Assembly (NCBI GenBank): GCA_029204225.1 | Contig: CM055100.1 | Span: 59,642,975-59,706,974, forward strand | Source: Diphasiastrum complanatum | Lineage: Eukaryota > Streptophyta > Lycopodiopsida > Lycopodiales > Lycopodiaceae | DNA: 64,000 nt | Direction of reading: 5' to 3' | Shown: in pieces, positions 53,011 to 63,692 of the stretch | Layout of the letters: every line of letters starts with the position of its first letter | Numbering within the stretch: position 1 is the stretch's first letter | Translations under genes and position numbers: made by a program | Notes under the pieces: model-generated | The model's input: the letters and a program-made list of their open reading frames with translations, nothing else | Databases searched by the model: none | What the model was told of the DNA's origin: nothing

Positions 53011-53354
53011 GAGGTCAATAGGTCTCCCTCGACCTGTAATTTAATTATGATTGTGAGGGGTTTGGGGCCCTCATGTGCATATGGTCATAATTAATGGTTG
53101 GAGGCCTAATGGTGGATAATTATGGATCTTTTAGTGTTTCATAGGAAAACTGGATGATGTGGCCTAGATAGGCTGCATAGGTGTCCAGTGACGTGTCATA
53201 GTGAACTACTAGCAATGCATGGGCCTTGGAGGGTATAAGTATACCCATTGGGCTCTCACTAGTGTAAGCCAATTGGGATCTCACTATTGTATGCTTGATT
53301 GTGTGATTAGTAGCTACATGCTGCTAGTGTGATTCCTCCTTCTCTTGTGAAAGA

Positions 53355-53819
53355 TGTCGCATTTTTTGCATGACAATTTACGTTCATTTCTATAGAGTTA
53401 CAGTTTACGTTCAAATCTGCACACATTTGGTTTACGACCAAAGCCACTAACTTGAATTACTTCATCAGCAAGTAATTTTTGAGAATTCTTAAGTGGATGG
53501 ATGCCAGCACATCACAGCCAACCGGATGACGCATTTGACGACCTAATTGCTTAGTATAAATAGCTACTCATATTTCTACATTTCAAAAAAAGAAGAAGGA
53601 TTGAAGATGAAGATCAATCATCAAGTATTGAATAGTTAGCGTTTTCTCTCAAACCTGCGAGCTTGAACACTCTTGAGCATTCTAGATCAGTTCCTTAGAG
53701 TTGATTAGAGATTGCTACTGCTTTGTTGGGAGTATTTCTAGTTCGTGCGGTGGCTAGATCTACTTACGGGTGTAGTATAGAGATGTAGAGATTCGTCTAC
53801 TTTTTAAGTTTCTACAACA
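53355..53819 (+). repeat. Probable solo LTR with TATA box
   Basis: TGTCGCATTTTTTGCATGAC at 53355 and TTTCTACAACA ending at 53819 could be LTR termini. GTATAAATAGC at 53554-53564 is a good TATA box, followed by purine-rich leader-like DNA. No PBS follows at 53820. The TATA box is solid; the element call is an inference. Confidence 0.35.
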
Positions 53820-54536
53820 AGCTTCAATGGAAATACGAAAATAAAACAATGATGAAACACTAAGGCTTACCCAACTAGTGCTCGAAACAGAAATGAAATT
53901 AACTGAGATGACAAAATACAAAACCTTACTAAGGCTTACCCAACTAGCAAGGTGATTAGACTAAATCCTAGATTAACACCCAAAGGGTAATAAAATGAGA
54001 TTGCAGCAAATACTAAGCAAATAAGCAATAATGAACTTGCCCCAATAAAACTGATGAAAAGGAGGCAAGAGGAGGCCCGAGCACCTTCCTTCAAGCTATG
54101 CACCTTTCCGAAGGGAACACAAATGAAATAGAATGATAATTCTCCAAAATAGAGAGCAAGATAGCTTAATCTCACAAGTGTTGTTTAAAATGCAAATACC
54201 TCTCCTTTTATGGCAAGGAGGGTCTTCCATAAGTATCTACTAACTTATGGGACTAATCTGTTTCTAGCCTTTCTAGAACTTCTAACTTAGGATTTAGAAC
54301 TTCAAATTTCTTAACTTAGGAAAACTTAAGATAAAATATTTCTAATCTAAAGTTTCCTAAGTCTAAGTTCTAAATCTAAGTTTAAGCTTTTTTATTATTA
54401 TTTAAGCTTCTACTCATGGACTTACAACACACATGCCATGGCTGAAGTTTATTGACAGATACTCATATGTGGTCTTACAAAACACATGCCACGGAGTTTT
54501 ATTTCTATTTTCTCTGTGTTAGCACAGTTGCTAACA
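53820..54536 (-). repeat. 3' LTR of the gypsy element
   Basis: The inner edge TGTTAGCA (minus strand, 54536) follows the polypurine tract. The first 20 bases form the inverted repeat TGTTAGCA-ACTG-TGCTAACA. A direct repeat CTAAGGCTTACCCAACTAG lies at about 53869 and 53931. The left edge is inferred. Confidence 0.6.
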
Positions 54537-54550
54537 TTATCCCCCTCCTT
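54537..54550 (-). promoter_or_regulatory. Polypurine tract of the gypsy element
   Basis: The minus strand reads AAGGAGGGGGATAA immediately before TGTTAGCA. It shows that everything between the end of pol and this point, including the accessory coding region, lies inside the element. Confidence 0.8.
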
Positions 54551-54590
54551 ATTGGATTGGTGGTCCCACACCAATCGACACCTTTTCGTC

Positions 54591-57500
54591 CTAGATCTTT
54601 TGCGCTTCTTGGAGGCGAGACTGTTGCTGTCGAGAGTGGTAGATTGTCGTGTCGATTCCCTCCATCATTTGCCACCGTAATTTGTTCAGGAAGGGCATGG
54701 GTTTGTAACAATGGAGCATACCCTGGAGAAAGTTATGGGTTTTCCATAGCTCCACCATATCAACGTGCAGGGTGGAAGTGAGTGCAGCGTGATAATAGAG
54801 CCTTGCAATGTTGATATGGTCGTCTTGCGTGCGCAAGGGTTTATTGATATCAAGGGCAATTGGTTGTTACCCTCGATCCCAAAAACCTCTGAGTTCTTTC
54901 AGAAATGCCACCAGGCCGCAATTATCCACAAAATATCTGACATCGCAATCGGGATTGCCATGGTGCTTCTGGTAGAATACTCGGTAGTTGGTGACCATGT
55001 CTTCGGCTAAGTTGCTGGTATCCACGCCTATGAGTTTAGGCCAAAAGATTCTGTTCTTGACCCTGGTGGCAGGAAACGGTTCTCGCCTCGCTACTGGATA
55101 GTAATAAGGATTGGTGCGCATGTAGGAGGGAGCTTCGAGATACAGAGCCATTGAGGTCTTACTTTGTAGGAAGAGCTGATGACGCCAGAGAGGTTGTGGA
55201 TTCAGGAGTTTGACTGCTGCTTTATGTGTCTAACACTGGTCCAAATCTGGCAGTATGTAGCCACCTCGCTCTTTCGTTGTTGGATACTTCTTTGCAAACT
55301 CCTGAGAGGTGTGCAACTCCTTGCTTGGTTCTGTGGGCGTGATTCTGTGCCGGATGGTTGGTGCTTCAGAGGCAGTCTCATGTTCGGTTTGTGGATCGGG
55401 TTCAGGAGAGAAAGGAGACAAGGGGTTAGCTTCTGCAATTCTTTGTGACTCAGGAGAAAATTGTCATGGAATGAAGGTGGGGTTAGTGGTGTCGAGAGGG
55501 TTAGAAGCGGTGGAAGGGAAAAGATAATGTTGGGAGCAAGTACCCCCAAAGCCCGACGGATTGGTTGGTGTTTGAGCTCCTTGCCCCCCAGGGGTTGTCC
55601 TTGAAATGCGGAGCCTTGAGTTGCAGGAGGAGGCTGTTGGAATCCTGCTCCATCTCCACCATCTGGTCCATCAAAGTGGTGTCCCGAATCATGGAATTGG
55701 GCGTGCTTTCCATGAACCGACGGGGTCGACTGGGCAGCAGCCTTTAAGCGTTCCTCCAGGGTGGCTATGTGCTGGTTTAGGGCCTCGACGGAAGCAATGT
55801 ATGATTGTTGTAATTTTGAGTGTTGCTCCATCGTGGCTTTCAGCTTTTGGGCCAGCGTTTGATAGGCCACCACTAGAATGGCAGTTCCCTTAGAAATAGC
55901 TGGTGGTGCGAAGTCGTTGAAGTCCACCATTTCCAATTGTTCATTCATAGTGGAACGTGCTGCTTGTGAATCTGCTATAGCCTCATCCTTTTCGACTTTG
56001 AGGGTATTGATGGTTTGATGCATGTTGGATACCTTCAGTTGGAGCTGGTTTTGGAGGTGGAGTAGCATCTGTTGTTGTTGTTGATTGTAATTTGTTAGGT
56101 TCTAAATCTGCAACTGTTGTTGTTTGCTTTCCTCCTCCAGCCTTGCTTTTTTTTTTTTTTTTCTGAAGGCCCGCCATTGCACCATTGTCGAATTGCCGCA
56201 TAGTATACTGTCCCCCTAGGGTGCCGAATAGATTGTATTGGAGCTCATTCACCAACCATACCGCTTTTTGGGCTGCAAGGGATAGCTGCTCCCAAGGACC
56301 AATTTCAAGGAGGGTGCGTGTGTAGTTAGGATATGGCATTGGGTTAAATGGTAGAAAATCAGGAGTAGGGCTAGACGAAGGTGTATGAAAGGCAGGTGGA
56401 GGTGATTGTGGATTGAGGGGTGGGGAGATACTGCGTGGCAGAGATTGTTGGATTGGGTTAGTGGTGACAGTGGTTGATGGAAGTGCAGTTAGTAATTGTA
56501 ATGCAAAATCATCTACGTTGACTGTGGAGTCAAGTACGGTGGAGATTTGTATAGGTGAGGGCTTTTGTGGAAGTGTGGAGGTGAAGCCCATGTTGAGAGT
56601 TAGTGAGGGTGTGGAGGTGGCAGTAAATGGTGGGGGTGGTGGTGGGAGTGTGAGAGCAAGTGATGGAGAGGATATTGCCTGTGTGGATGGAATCACGCCC
56701 ATAGGATCAGAGCCGGAAGTGTCTTCCATTCTGGAGCTGCCTGCTGCTGCTGCTACTGCTTGTCGACGTTGTTGGGCCTAGTGAAGTAAGGCCGCTTGCT
56801 GCTCTAGGACCTCCTTTGGGACCTGAGATGGTTTAAGGCTCCCTCCAGATTTAGCATATTCCACCCCGATGTCGCTGGATAGAATGTCATGTGGGACATC
56901 GGCTTCTGTGCTGATTGCCTCCCCTTTCTGTTTCTTAGTAGGTGGGGCTGGTGAGACCAGGTCTGCTGTCAGTTGGAGGGTGGCTCGCTTTTTTGTGCTT
57001 GGATAAACATCATCCAGCTCCTTGATGGCAGCAGCCGCTCTAGATCCTACTTGTTTGGTGACCAACATGTGGAGGAGATACCCACATTTGGTAGTTGGTT
57101 TGCGGGCTTTCAAAGCTCCGCACAGCTTCTTTGCTACCTTCTCATTCCACTTGTAATTTTGAGTGGGATCGTCCATGGTGAGGGTCAGAGAAAAGAGGTC
57201 GCTCAGTGGGATGCGATCCATCTTGGTGGTATGCACTACAACCATGGTGACGAGAATCTCTAAGGCAACCCATAGTTGGGGATCCGTGATGAGGCAAATA
57301 GCGATCCTGTCACTGGTTTGGGAAATGGTTTTGTCGTCATCTGTCAAAAATTTTGTGAAGTACTTGGCATCATAGTTGGTGCCCTTTCCATGGATTGTCT
57401 CTCTGAGATTAGGAAAGCCGATGCTCTGGAGATCCCCAGGAGAGACGTTGATAATAGAATAGCTGCCACTCTTGGATGTAATCTGGAAAGTTTGGGACTC

Positions 57501-57706
57501 ATCCGAATAGGTGGAGTAGGCTGTTCGGATGAGGCTCTCGCTCTGCTGGTCCCGAAAAAGTGTCAGATCAAAGCCAAGGTTGGTGAGGATATCCTTGGCC
57601 AGTGTGAGCTGCTCGGCATAATTCTTAAGATAGATCATAACTATATCCCCTGAATAAGGACGAGGTTACGGCGATGCAAGCTAAGTAAGGAATCGCGGGA
57701 AGCCAT
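54591..57706 (-). pseudogene. Accessory open reading frame in the envelope position, function unknown
   Basis: A likely start is the ATG at 57706 (ATGGCTTCC); after about 20 codons a G-run frame change leads into an open stretch from 57638. This runs 286 codons to a TAG at 56780-56778, then continues in the same frame to 55983. A T16 run (56147-56162, A16 on the coding strand) shifts the frame into a coiled-coil segment open to 55202. After another shift it continues through 55151-54867, one stop and 54836-54591. Parts: an N-terminal globular region with a basic PPTKKQKG; a Pro/Ser/Thr-rich linker with PPPPPP; a helical segment; a coiled coil (TLKVEKDEAIADSQAARSTM, VEALNQHIATLEERLKAA); a C-terminal part with NPYYYP and many aromatic residues. 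No signal peptide or clear membrane anchor. I do not recognise the family. It could be a structural, nucleic-acid-binding or envelope-like protein, or a captured gene. Confidence 0.65.
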
Positions 57707-58373
57707 GATAGCAGTGATTTTAGATTGCTTTGAGAACTTTGAAAATTTTGAAAAAAAATTGGCATGAACTCGAGAGCAACAATCTAAAATGAACTCGTGG
57801 AGAGAAGGTGGAGGACTATATATAGACTTTTTTTGGCATGAATTTGCAACTTCACCCAGAAATTGTCCTCAATGTCCACGATTTGGTAAGGATGGTCGTG
57901 AATTTTGAGGCAATGTTCTGAGGGCCCGCGAATTCTTGTAAGAGATTTTTTTATGCCAAAAGAGAAAAAACGTCTGACAGTGCAAAGATGTGTCTGATCA
58001 GAATCCACAAAGATAGCAGAGAAATCGTGAGGATCAATTTGAGCTGTAGCGAATTGTCTGCAAATTCTGAGGATGGATATTTCATGAATAAAACTACATT
58101 TTTCTATTTTTAGACATTTTTAAATCTGAGACAGAATTCGCGAAGACCAAAAATGGATCGTGCTCTGTAAAAAAGAGGTCAGATGAATTCTATTTGAGAT
58201 GTTGTGAAAAAATTATCTTGAAACAAATGACTTTTGTGGTTTTCTCAGAGAAAACTGTTGGTATACTTGATCTGATAGTATCTTGATGGGTGGAACAAGA
58301 AAGCACAGCAAAAATGGTGTTGAAATGGCATGCAGACAATGAAAAGGAGGAAAAACAGTAGGAAAGAAAACAG
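57707..58373. other. Non-coding spacer between pol and the accessory region
   Basis: About 670 bp with no open frame of note and no protein motif. It could carry the signals (splice acceptor or internal promoter) that would express the accessory region. I see no convincing TATA box, and a splice acceptor cannot be assigned by eye. Confidence 0.5.
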
Positions 58374-59602
58374 CTAATACATATCAAGATAAAAACAGGG
58401 TTCATTATACTTTCTCAGTCGACTCCCATTGACCACAGTGTCGAGGATATCGCCTTGAACTGTTTGGAGTTGGACATATCCAGAGGCAAAGATTTTTTTA
58501 ATGATGTAAGGTCCTTGGCCAGAAAATTTCAATTTGTCTTTGAAGGCTTTGGCCTGATATAACAGGACCTTATCTCCAATCTGAAAATCTCTAAGTTTCA
58601 ATGATCAATCATGCCATGTTTTTTGTCGTCGTTTGTGGACTTGTTGAGCATGGATGCTGATCCTTCGTGTTTCAGAAAGTTGCTCCACATGGAATAACCT
58701 ATTTGCTAGACTCTGAGGAGTATCGAGCTCAAGGTTATAGGCTACTCGAAGGGAGGGGATATGGAATTCCACAAGCATAACGGCTTCTTGGCCATATGTG
58801 AGTTGGAAAGGGGTTAATCTTGTAGCTCGCTTCGGGGTGGGTGGTGCGATAAGCCCAGAGAGCAGCATGAAGTTTGAGTTTCCAATCAGATCGGCTAGAT
58901 TCAACGGTTTTGGTGAGAATTTCACATAGGAATTTATTGGTGGATTCTGCCTGGCCATTGCAACGTGGATAGTATGGGAAACTTTTGCGATGTAACACAA
59001 AAAATTTGGAAAGAATATCTGCTATGACAGAGTTAAAAAAAAGTGTGCCCCTATCACTGATAAGCTCTAGAGGACATCCAAACCGAACTATAACTTGTTC
59101 ATAGAGAAATTTGGCGGTAGAACGAGCGTCAACATTGCGAACAGCTCTTGCTTTAGCCCATTTGGTGCAATAGTCTGTAGCTACTATGATGTAACGAGAT
59201 TGTGTGTGTCGAGCAACAAGACTAATAGGTCCGACATGATCAATTCCCCATTTCTGGAAAGCTTGATCAGTGGTTACGGAGTGTAGAGACATGTAGTCTG
59301 TTTTTTGAAAGCGTTTGGTGCATTGGTAGACATCACAAGCCTTAGTGTAATTATGCGTATAAGAGTGATGGCCACCAAAAATCGGCTAAAAGGATTTTCT
59401 TAGCAGTTGTTTCAGAAGAGAAATGGCTGGCACCAATACCTTCATGAGTGAGGAAAATTACAGAAGGTATTTCTCCTTCAGTAGGACATCGTCGGATAAT
59501 TCCATCTAACCCTTGCTTGTAGAGTTGTCCTGGGATTAACGTATAAGGTTTAGTTTTGAGGACCAACGCACGTTGTTCAAGTTTAGGGAATGAAGGATCC
59601 AT
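58374..59602 (-). pseudogene. pol: Gypsy integrase with GPY/F-type C-terminus
   Basis: Minus-strand reading: the N-terminal zinc region is partly preserved (GIIRRCPTEGEIPSVIFLTH, FWWPSLLYA, 59560-59355). The core begins QKWGIDHVGPISLVARHTQS (59245), with the first catalytic Asp, and continues ATDYCTKWAKARAVRNVDAR. FGCPLELISDRGTLFFNSVI (59090) carries the second Asp, and YYPRCNGQAESTNKFLCEIL (58970) the catalytic Glu. All three are intact. After a frame change near 58850 come LTPFQLTYGQEAVM and a stop near 58603. The C-terminal module has FSGQGPYIIKKIFASGYVQLQ-type sequence (GPY/F) to 58374. The N-terminal zinc region and frame breaks make it non-functional. Confidence 0.9.
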
Positions 59603-60201
59603 CTGCCCTGAAGTTAAATATTTGGTAATTTCCTTAGCCCATACAGGTGTAGAGTCAACTTGGAAAAGGATTGCATCTGGTAAATCATTGTTGATGCCTT
59701 GATCAGGGGTAGGAAGGTTAGGGATTCGAGATAGATGGTCTGCTAAAAAATGTTGAAATCCCTTACGAACTACGATCCTAAACTCAAATTCTCACAATAA
59801 TAGGATCCATCTAGTAATATGGCCTGTGGTGCACGTCTTGTTGATGAGATACAACAGTGCTTGATGATCAGTGAAGAACGCAAAGACTTTTCCTAGAAGA
59901 TAATGGCGAAACTTCTGAACCGCATATACCATTTCCAAGGCTTCGCATTTGGTAGTAATTTAATTGACTTCAGCAGGTATCAACTGTCAACTAAGAAAAC
60001 GAATTGGGTAGTCCTTTTTGAATTCTCCCAGTTGGGTGAGCACTGCTCCAATGACATACTTGGATGCATCGATATGCACATGGAATTCTTTAGAATAATC
60101 AGGAGCCCGGAGGATGGGTGCAGTGGTGAGGGCTTCTTTGAGTTGATTAAAGACGACTTGTTGTTCATCCGTCCATTTGGGAACTACAACTACTTTGTAG
60201 A
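59603..60201 (-). pseudogene. pol: Gypsy RNase H
   Basis: In broken minus-strand frames the domain reads VVFNQLKEALTTAPILRAPD, HIDASKYVIGAVLTQLGEF, CEALEMVYAVQKFRHYLLGK, FFTDHQALLYLINKTCTTGH and ADHLSRIPN. The catalytic residues of the DAS, E and TDH segments are present, but stops fall near 59990 and 59965. It degrades the RNA strand during reverse transcription. Confidence 0.85.
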
Positions 60202-61070
60202 TTAAGCATGCTTTGTTAGCGAAATCGAAAATAAAGCACCGATAGTAGTTGGCGTGGCCAAGGACGAAGTAAACTTCACGTATTGTATGCGGTTCCGGTA
60301 GATTTTGAATGATACGGATCTTTTTAGGGTCGTGGCAATGCTATTTCGTGAGATAATATGTCCTAACACAATACCATGGGTTACCCAAATCTGGCATTTT
60401 TCAAGATTGAGAGAGATGCCGAAGCGTTGGCATTGGATAAAAATCTTTTCGAGCATATACAGATGGCGTATTTCTTCGGAATGTGCACCTAAATCATCCA
60501 AGTAAACTTCTAAGGTATCGCCCATCTGCTGAGAAAAGGCCGCTTGCATAACACGTTGGAAGGTGCTAGGAGCATTGCAGAGACCAAAGGGCATGACTTT
60601 CCAGCAGAAGGTTCTCCATTATGTGGCAAACGCGGTTTTGTGTTGATCTTCTTCAGTGATTTGGATCATATTGTATCCGCTAAAGCCATCTAAGAAGGAG
60701 TAAGCCTCATCTCCTGCTAGATTTTCTAAGGTGGATTCTCTGAAAGGTAATGGAAAATGATCACATTCAGTGACGGCGTTAAGTTTCTTAAAATCAACAC
60801 AGATGCGGAGTTTTCCATGTTTCTTGGGGACGATGACAATTGGGGAGACCCACTCAGTATGCTCAATTTCATAGATAAATCCCGCATCTAAGAGGCATTG
60901 TAATTCTTCTTTGATCTCGGCCTTATAGATGGGACTGCATCTGTATGGACGACTCGCAGTGGGTCTCGCACCCGATTTAAGCGGGATACGATGCACAGCT
61001 ACTTGGGGTGAGATGTCTTTCATGTCTTTATAGTCCAGGCAAAGATATGTTGATATTTTCATAGGAGCTT
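60202..61070 (-). pseudogene. pol: Gypsy reverse transcriptase
   Basis: Minus-strand reading: SPQVAVHRIPLKSGARPTAS, PYRCSPIYKAEIKEELQCLL, VSPIVIVPKKHGKLRICVDF, LNAVTECDHFPLPF, DEAYSFLDGFSGYNMIQI. A single stop near 60617 separates this from KVMPFGLCNAPSTFQRVMQA and the catalytic box EVYLDDLGAHS (60520-60490), which keeps both aspartates. It continues FGISLNLEKCQIWVTHGIVL and LGHIISRN. The domain is nearly complete in length. Confidence 0.9.
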
Positions 61071-61889
61071 TTCAAGCCGTCTACGTTGTTCGCGATTGAG
61101 AGGAGCTTCGACATGGACAAGATATTCGTTGGTTTCATTTGGCTCACTCAGGGAAAGGGTTATGGTTTCTGCAGGGCCTTTGTAGGGTGAATTACCAATT
61201 GGCTCACGTTGAGCTTGGGGTAATTGGATTGTGACATCCTCAATCGTATAGTCCTTAAAGTATGCAAGAACATCATGGGCTGGAGATTCGAGGGGAGCCT
61301 TGTCTTTCTCTTGCCAGGATGGGGCTTGAATTTATTGGGGATTGGTGTAGGAAATCTCAAGAATTTCTCAAACAATGGTGAGGTCACCCGACAGTTGAAT
61401 TTGAAGTGGTCTTTTTATTTTCTCTTTCATAGTATGACCACGTGATTGAGGTTTTGGTGGTGGAGATGTGTGTGGATGAGGGACAGTTGGTATGTCATGG
61501 AGGATCTCGTCATCAATTTGAAAGATAGTCTCCTCCTCACAGAGATCCCATGGATAGTGTGGACATTTGGGACGATAGAATTTTGTCTCAGGTTTTTCAA
61601 TTGCAACCTTGGCAACTAGTTCCACCTTGGAAGCATGTTGCGGATAGGTCCTAGGTGAGAGTGCTTCCATATAGTTGAGGATCTGAAGATCAGAAATGTC
61701 CATATCTTCTGGGCAATTTTGAATTCGTAAGACATTCTCGTTATCAATGAATAAATCGTCTGATTCATTAGTAGGTAGCCATGCAACATTTAGCAGTTCA
61801 TCATGGTGTGGAAGAATATCAATAAAATTGACATTGATGATAGGTGTATCCAGATCAGGTAATTGGTCATGATCGATCGGGAGTGAGCT
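61071..61889 (-). pseudogene. pol: N-terminal pol linker of the gypsy element
   Basis: A long open stretch on the minus strand (61703-61368, extending up to 61889 in the same frame) carries acidic and proline-rich sequence (VPHPHTSPPPKPQSRG) and no catalytic loop. After a frame change it continues to HVEAPLNREQRRRLEKLL and KYQHIFAWT, the usual segment just before RT. The protease would lie further upstream but is missing. Confidence 0.7.
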
Positions 61890-61909
61890 TAATTTTTTTT
61901 TAATTCATT

Positions 61910-62395
61910 GCAGACGTCTGAAAAACACGTCGCTGTAAGGTCGTCAAAATCTGACGACATTAAAACACGTTCCGACAGGCATAAAATGTCGGATTCCGAT
62001 GAAAATAATCCTGATGATGGAAAAACGTGATGACATGGACGTCGCAATGCGACGTCTGACATGGACGTCGCATTCTGACGTCCGACGTGGACGTCACAAT
62101 GCGATGTCCAAACACGTGGCAAAGGAAGTGATGCAGTTGTCGCATGGCGACGTCTCGGAACCCAATCGGATTTCGACGTCTGTAAACACAAAATGATGCT
62201 AAAATCTCCTCGACGGATGTTCGACGTCCATCCGACGTATAGTTAGACGTTGGATTCCAACGTCCCAGAAAGTTGTCGTAGTCCGACGTCTGTTAACATA
62301 ATGCTAAAAAAAAATGTCCGACGTGTGTCCGACGTTCATCCGACGTCTATCCGACGTGTTGGGACGTCGAAATCCGACGTCCCAAATTAGGTAAA
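61910..62395. repeat. Cluster of (TC)CGACGTC motifs
   Basis: ACGTC or its complement GACGT occurs about 25 times in 480 bp, mostly inside TCCGACGT, GGACGTCGCA and GACGTC. Many units sit in alternating orientation, so local inverted repeats abound (GACGTC is its own complement). Two short stretches near 47110 and 47205 share the words GTCGAAATCCGAC. It may be a degenerate satellite. The TGACG/ACGT cores could bind bZIP factors, but nothing shows that. Confidence 0.75.
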
Positions 62396-62414
62396 AAATA
62401 AATAAAAAATGTGT

Positions 62415-62713
62415 AAGTAGTTTATGAATGAAAAGTACCTCATGCTTAGTTTGTTGTTTGATCCAAATGTTAAATGCAACTCAAAAAGTATTATTTTAAA
62501 AACAATTCACGAACATCGCTTCTCCAAGAACTCTACTCCAAGAACATCACGATAAAAATAGTGCGCGTATTTTTATCGTGATATTCTTGGAGTAGAGTTC
62601 TTGGAGAAGCGATGTTCGTGAATTGTTTTTAAAATAATACTTTTTGAGTTGCATTTAACATTTGGATCAAACAACAAACTAAGCATGAGGTACTTTTCAT
62701 TCATAAACTACTT
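62415..62713. mobile_element. 146-bp-arm hairpin with one mismatch
   Basis: The arms 62415-62560 and 62568-62713 are complementary at 145 of 146 positions (the mismatch is C at 62545 opposite A at 62583) around the 7-base loop GTGCGCG. There are no indels. No coding capacity. Such a structure fits a very young foldback element or MITE, or a hairpin RNA locus. I see no convincing target duplication at the edges. Confidence 0.85.
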
Positions 62714-63099
62714 TTCATTTTATATTTTATTGCATTACTTCAGATCCATTATGAATGACAATACTTTATTGCATTGCTTTGTGCACATCATAAATTTCAT
62801 TTAAATTTTTATATTTGATATTTCATTTGTCTACATTTGTTTTGATTGTTTTGAGGTGCTATCAATGTGTACTTGATTTTCAGGTTGGAGTCCGTACTCA
62901 GACAATGTTTCACATGTGTGAAACCAGAAAGTACACCTACCTTCAATCAATGATTGTTTTTGTTAGGAGTTTGTATCTAGAATTGATCTAAAATTGATCT
63001 TAATCCCAAGTAGATTGATAGATCAAGTAATCTAACAACCAATCCCTCTTGAGGATCAGATTAGAATCCACTCTTGGTCCTTTTTGTACTTTTTGCATA
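62714..63099 (+). repeat. Copia LTR 3' part upstream of a PBS
   Basis: The LTR edge is set by the PBS at 63100; the last bases are TACTTTTTGCA. The left edge is not visible. The CACATGTGTGAAACC inverted-type word near 62911 and its relative CACACGTGTGAGGCC near 63264 are of uncertain meaning. Confidence 0.45.
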
Positions 63100-63112
63100 T
63101 GGTATTAGAGCC
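63100..63112 (+). promoter_or_regulatory. tRNA-Met primer-binding site
   Basis: TGGTATTAGAGCC matches the copia PBS with one change (T for C). It is followed by 580 bp of untranslated leader before the gag start at 63693. Confidence 0.8.
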
Positions 63113-63692
63113 TAGTACAAGAGGTTTTGTTGAAATTGATAGGGTTAATCCAAAATTAGCAGCTTTTTGGAAACTAGTCAAATTTTGTGTAGCGAGTTGG
63201 ATTTGATAGCTATTCTCAAACTTTTTGGTCCAGTTCTTGTTGTGGGTTGTAGGAACCCTTTTCACACGTGTGAGGCCATACAGCTCCTATTTTGACTGAG
63301 AAATTTCAAAAATTTGTAGAATTTGACTCACATACCCAATTTGAGTGATTTTTAGTGCAAAATCAAGCATTTTTTATAATGAATCTAATCCTTTGATTAG
63401 TTCTTGGATTAGATCAGCCAAAAAATTTAAAATTGAAGCTTGATTTAGGTGCACTAATTGATCTTCTTTGATTTTTTTAGTGTATGTTGAGGTTGAAGAG
63501 AGAATTTGCTAAAAAATCATAAATTAAGGAGTGATTTTGCAAGTTTGAGACTAGAATCTAAATTTCCATCATTCTAGATTGGTTCATGAGTGATAGGATT
63601 GAGTCTATAAGCTTTCTAAATTTCTAGAAGACTTTAGGTTCAGATCTCTTAGAGAAACCATAAGAGTTTCTAGTGCATTTTCACATTCAAAA
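63113..63692 (+). other. Untranslated leader of the right-hand copia element
   Basis: AT-rich leader between the PBS and the gag start codon. No open frame or motif is seen apart from short repeats of TTTCTAG(A/T). Confidence 0.5.

Larger units (their letters stand above)
53820..61889 (-). mobile_element. Ty3/gypsy element with an extra 3' coding region, 5' truncated
   Basis: Minus-strand order: pol from 61889 (linker, RT, RNase H, integrase) to 58374, about 670 bp of non-coding DNA, a 3.1-kb accessory coding region (57706-54591), a polypurine tract (54550-54537) and the 3' LTR (from 54536 leftward to about 53820). Gag, protease, PBS and the 5' LTR are missing. At the truncation point lies an ACGTC-motif cluster. 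Pol resembles the Tat/Athila-type branch by its integrase wording (KWGIDHVGPI, FGCPLELISDRG), and a relative lies at 25760-26870. Confidence 0.8.

Noticed and set aside
55309-57653. Open frames on the plus strand opposite the accessory coding region (for example 56413-56781 and 57276-57653)
   Set aside because: They are antisense shadows of the longer minus-strand frames, which have coherent composition and position within the element.
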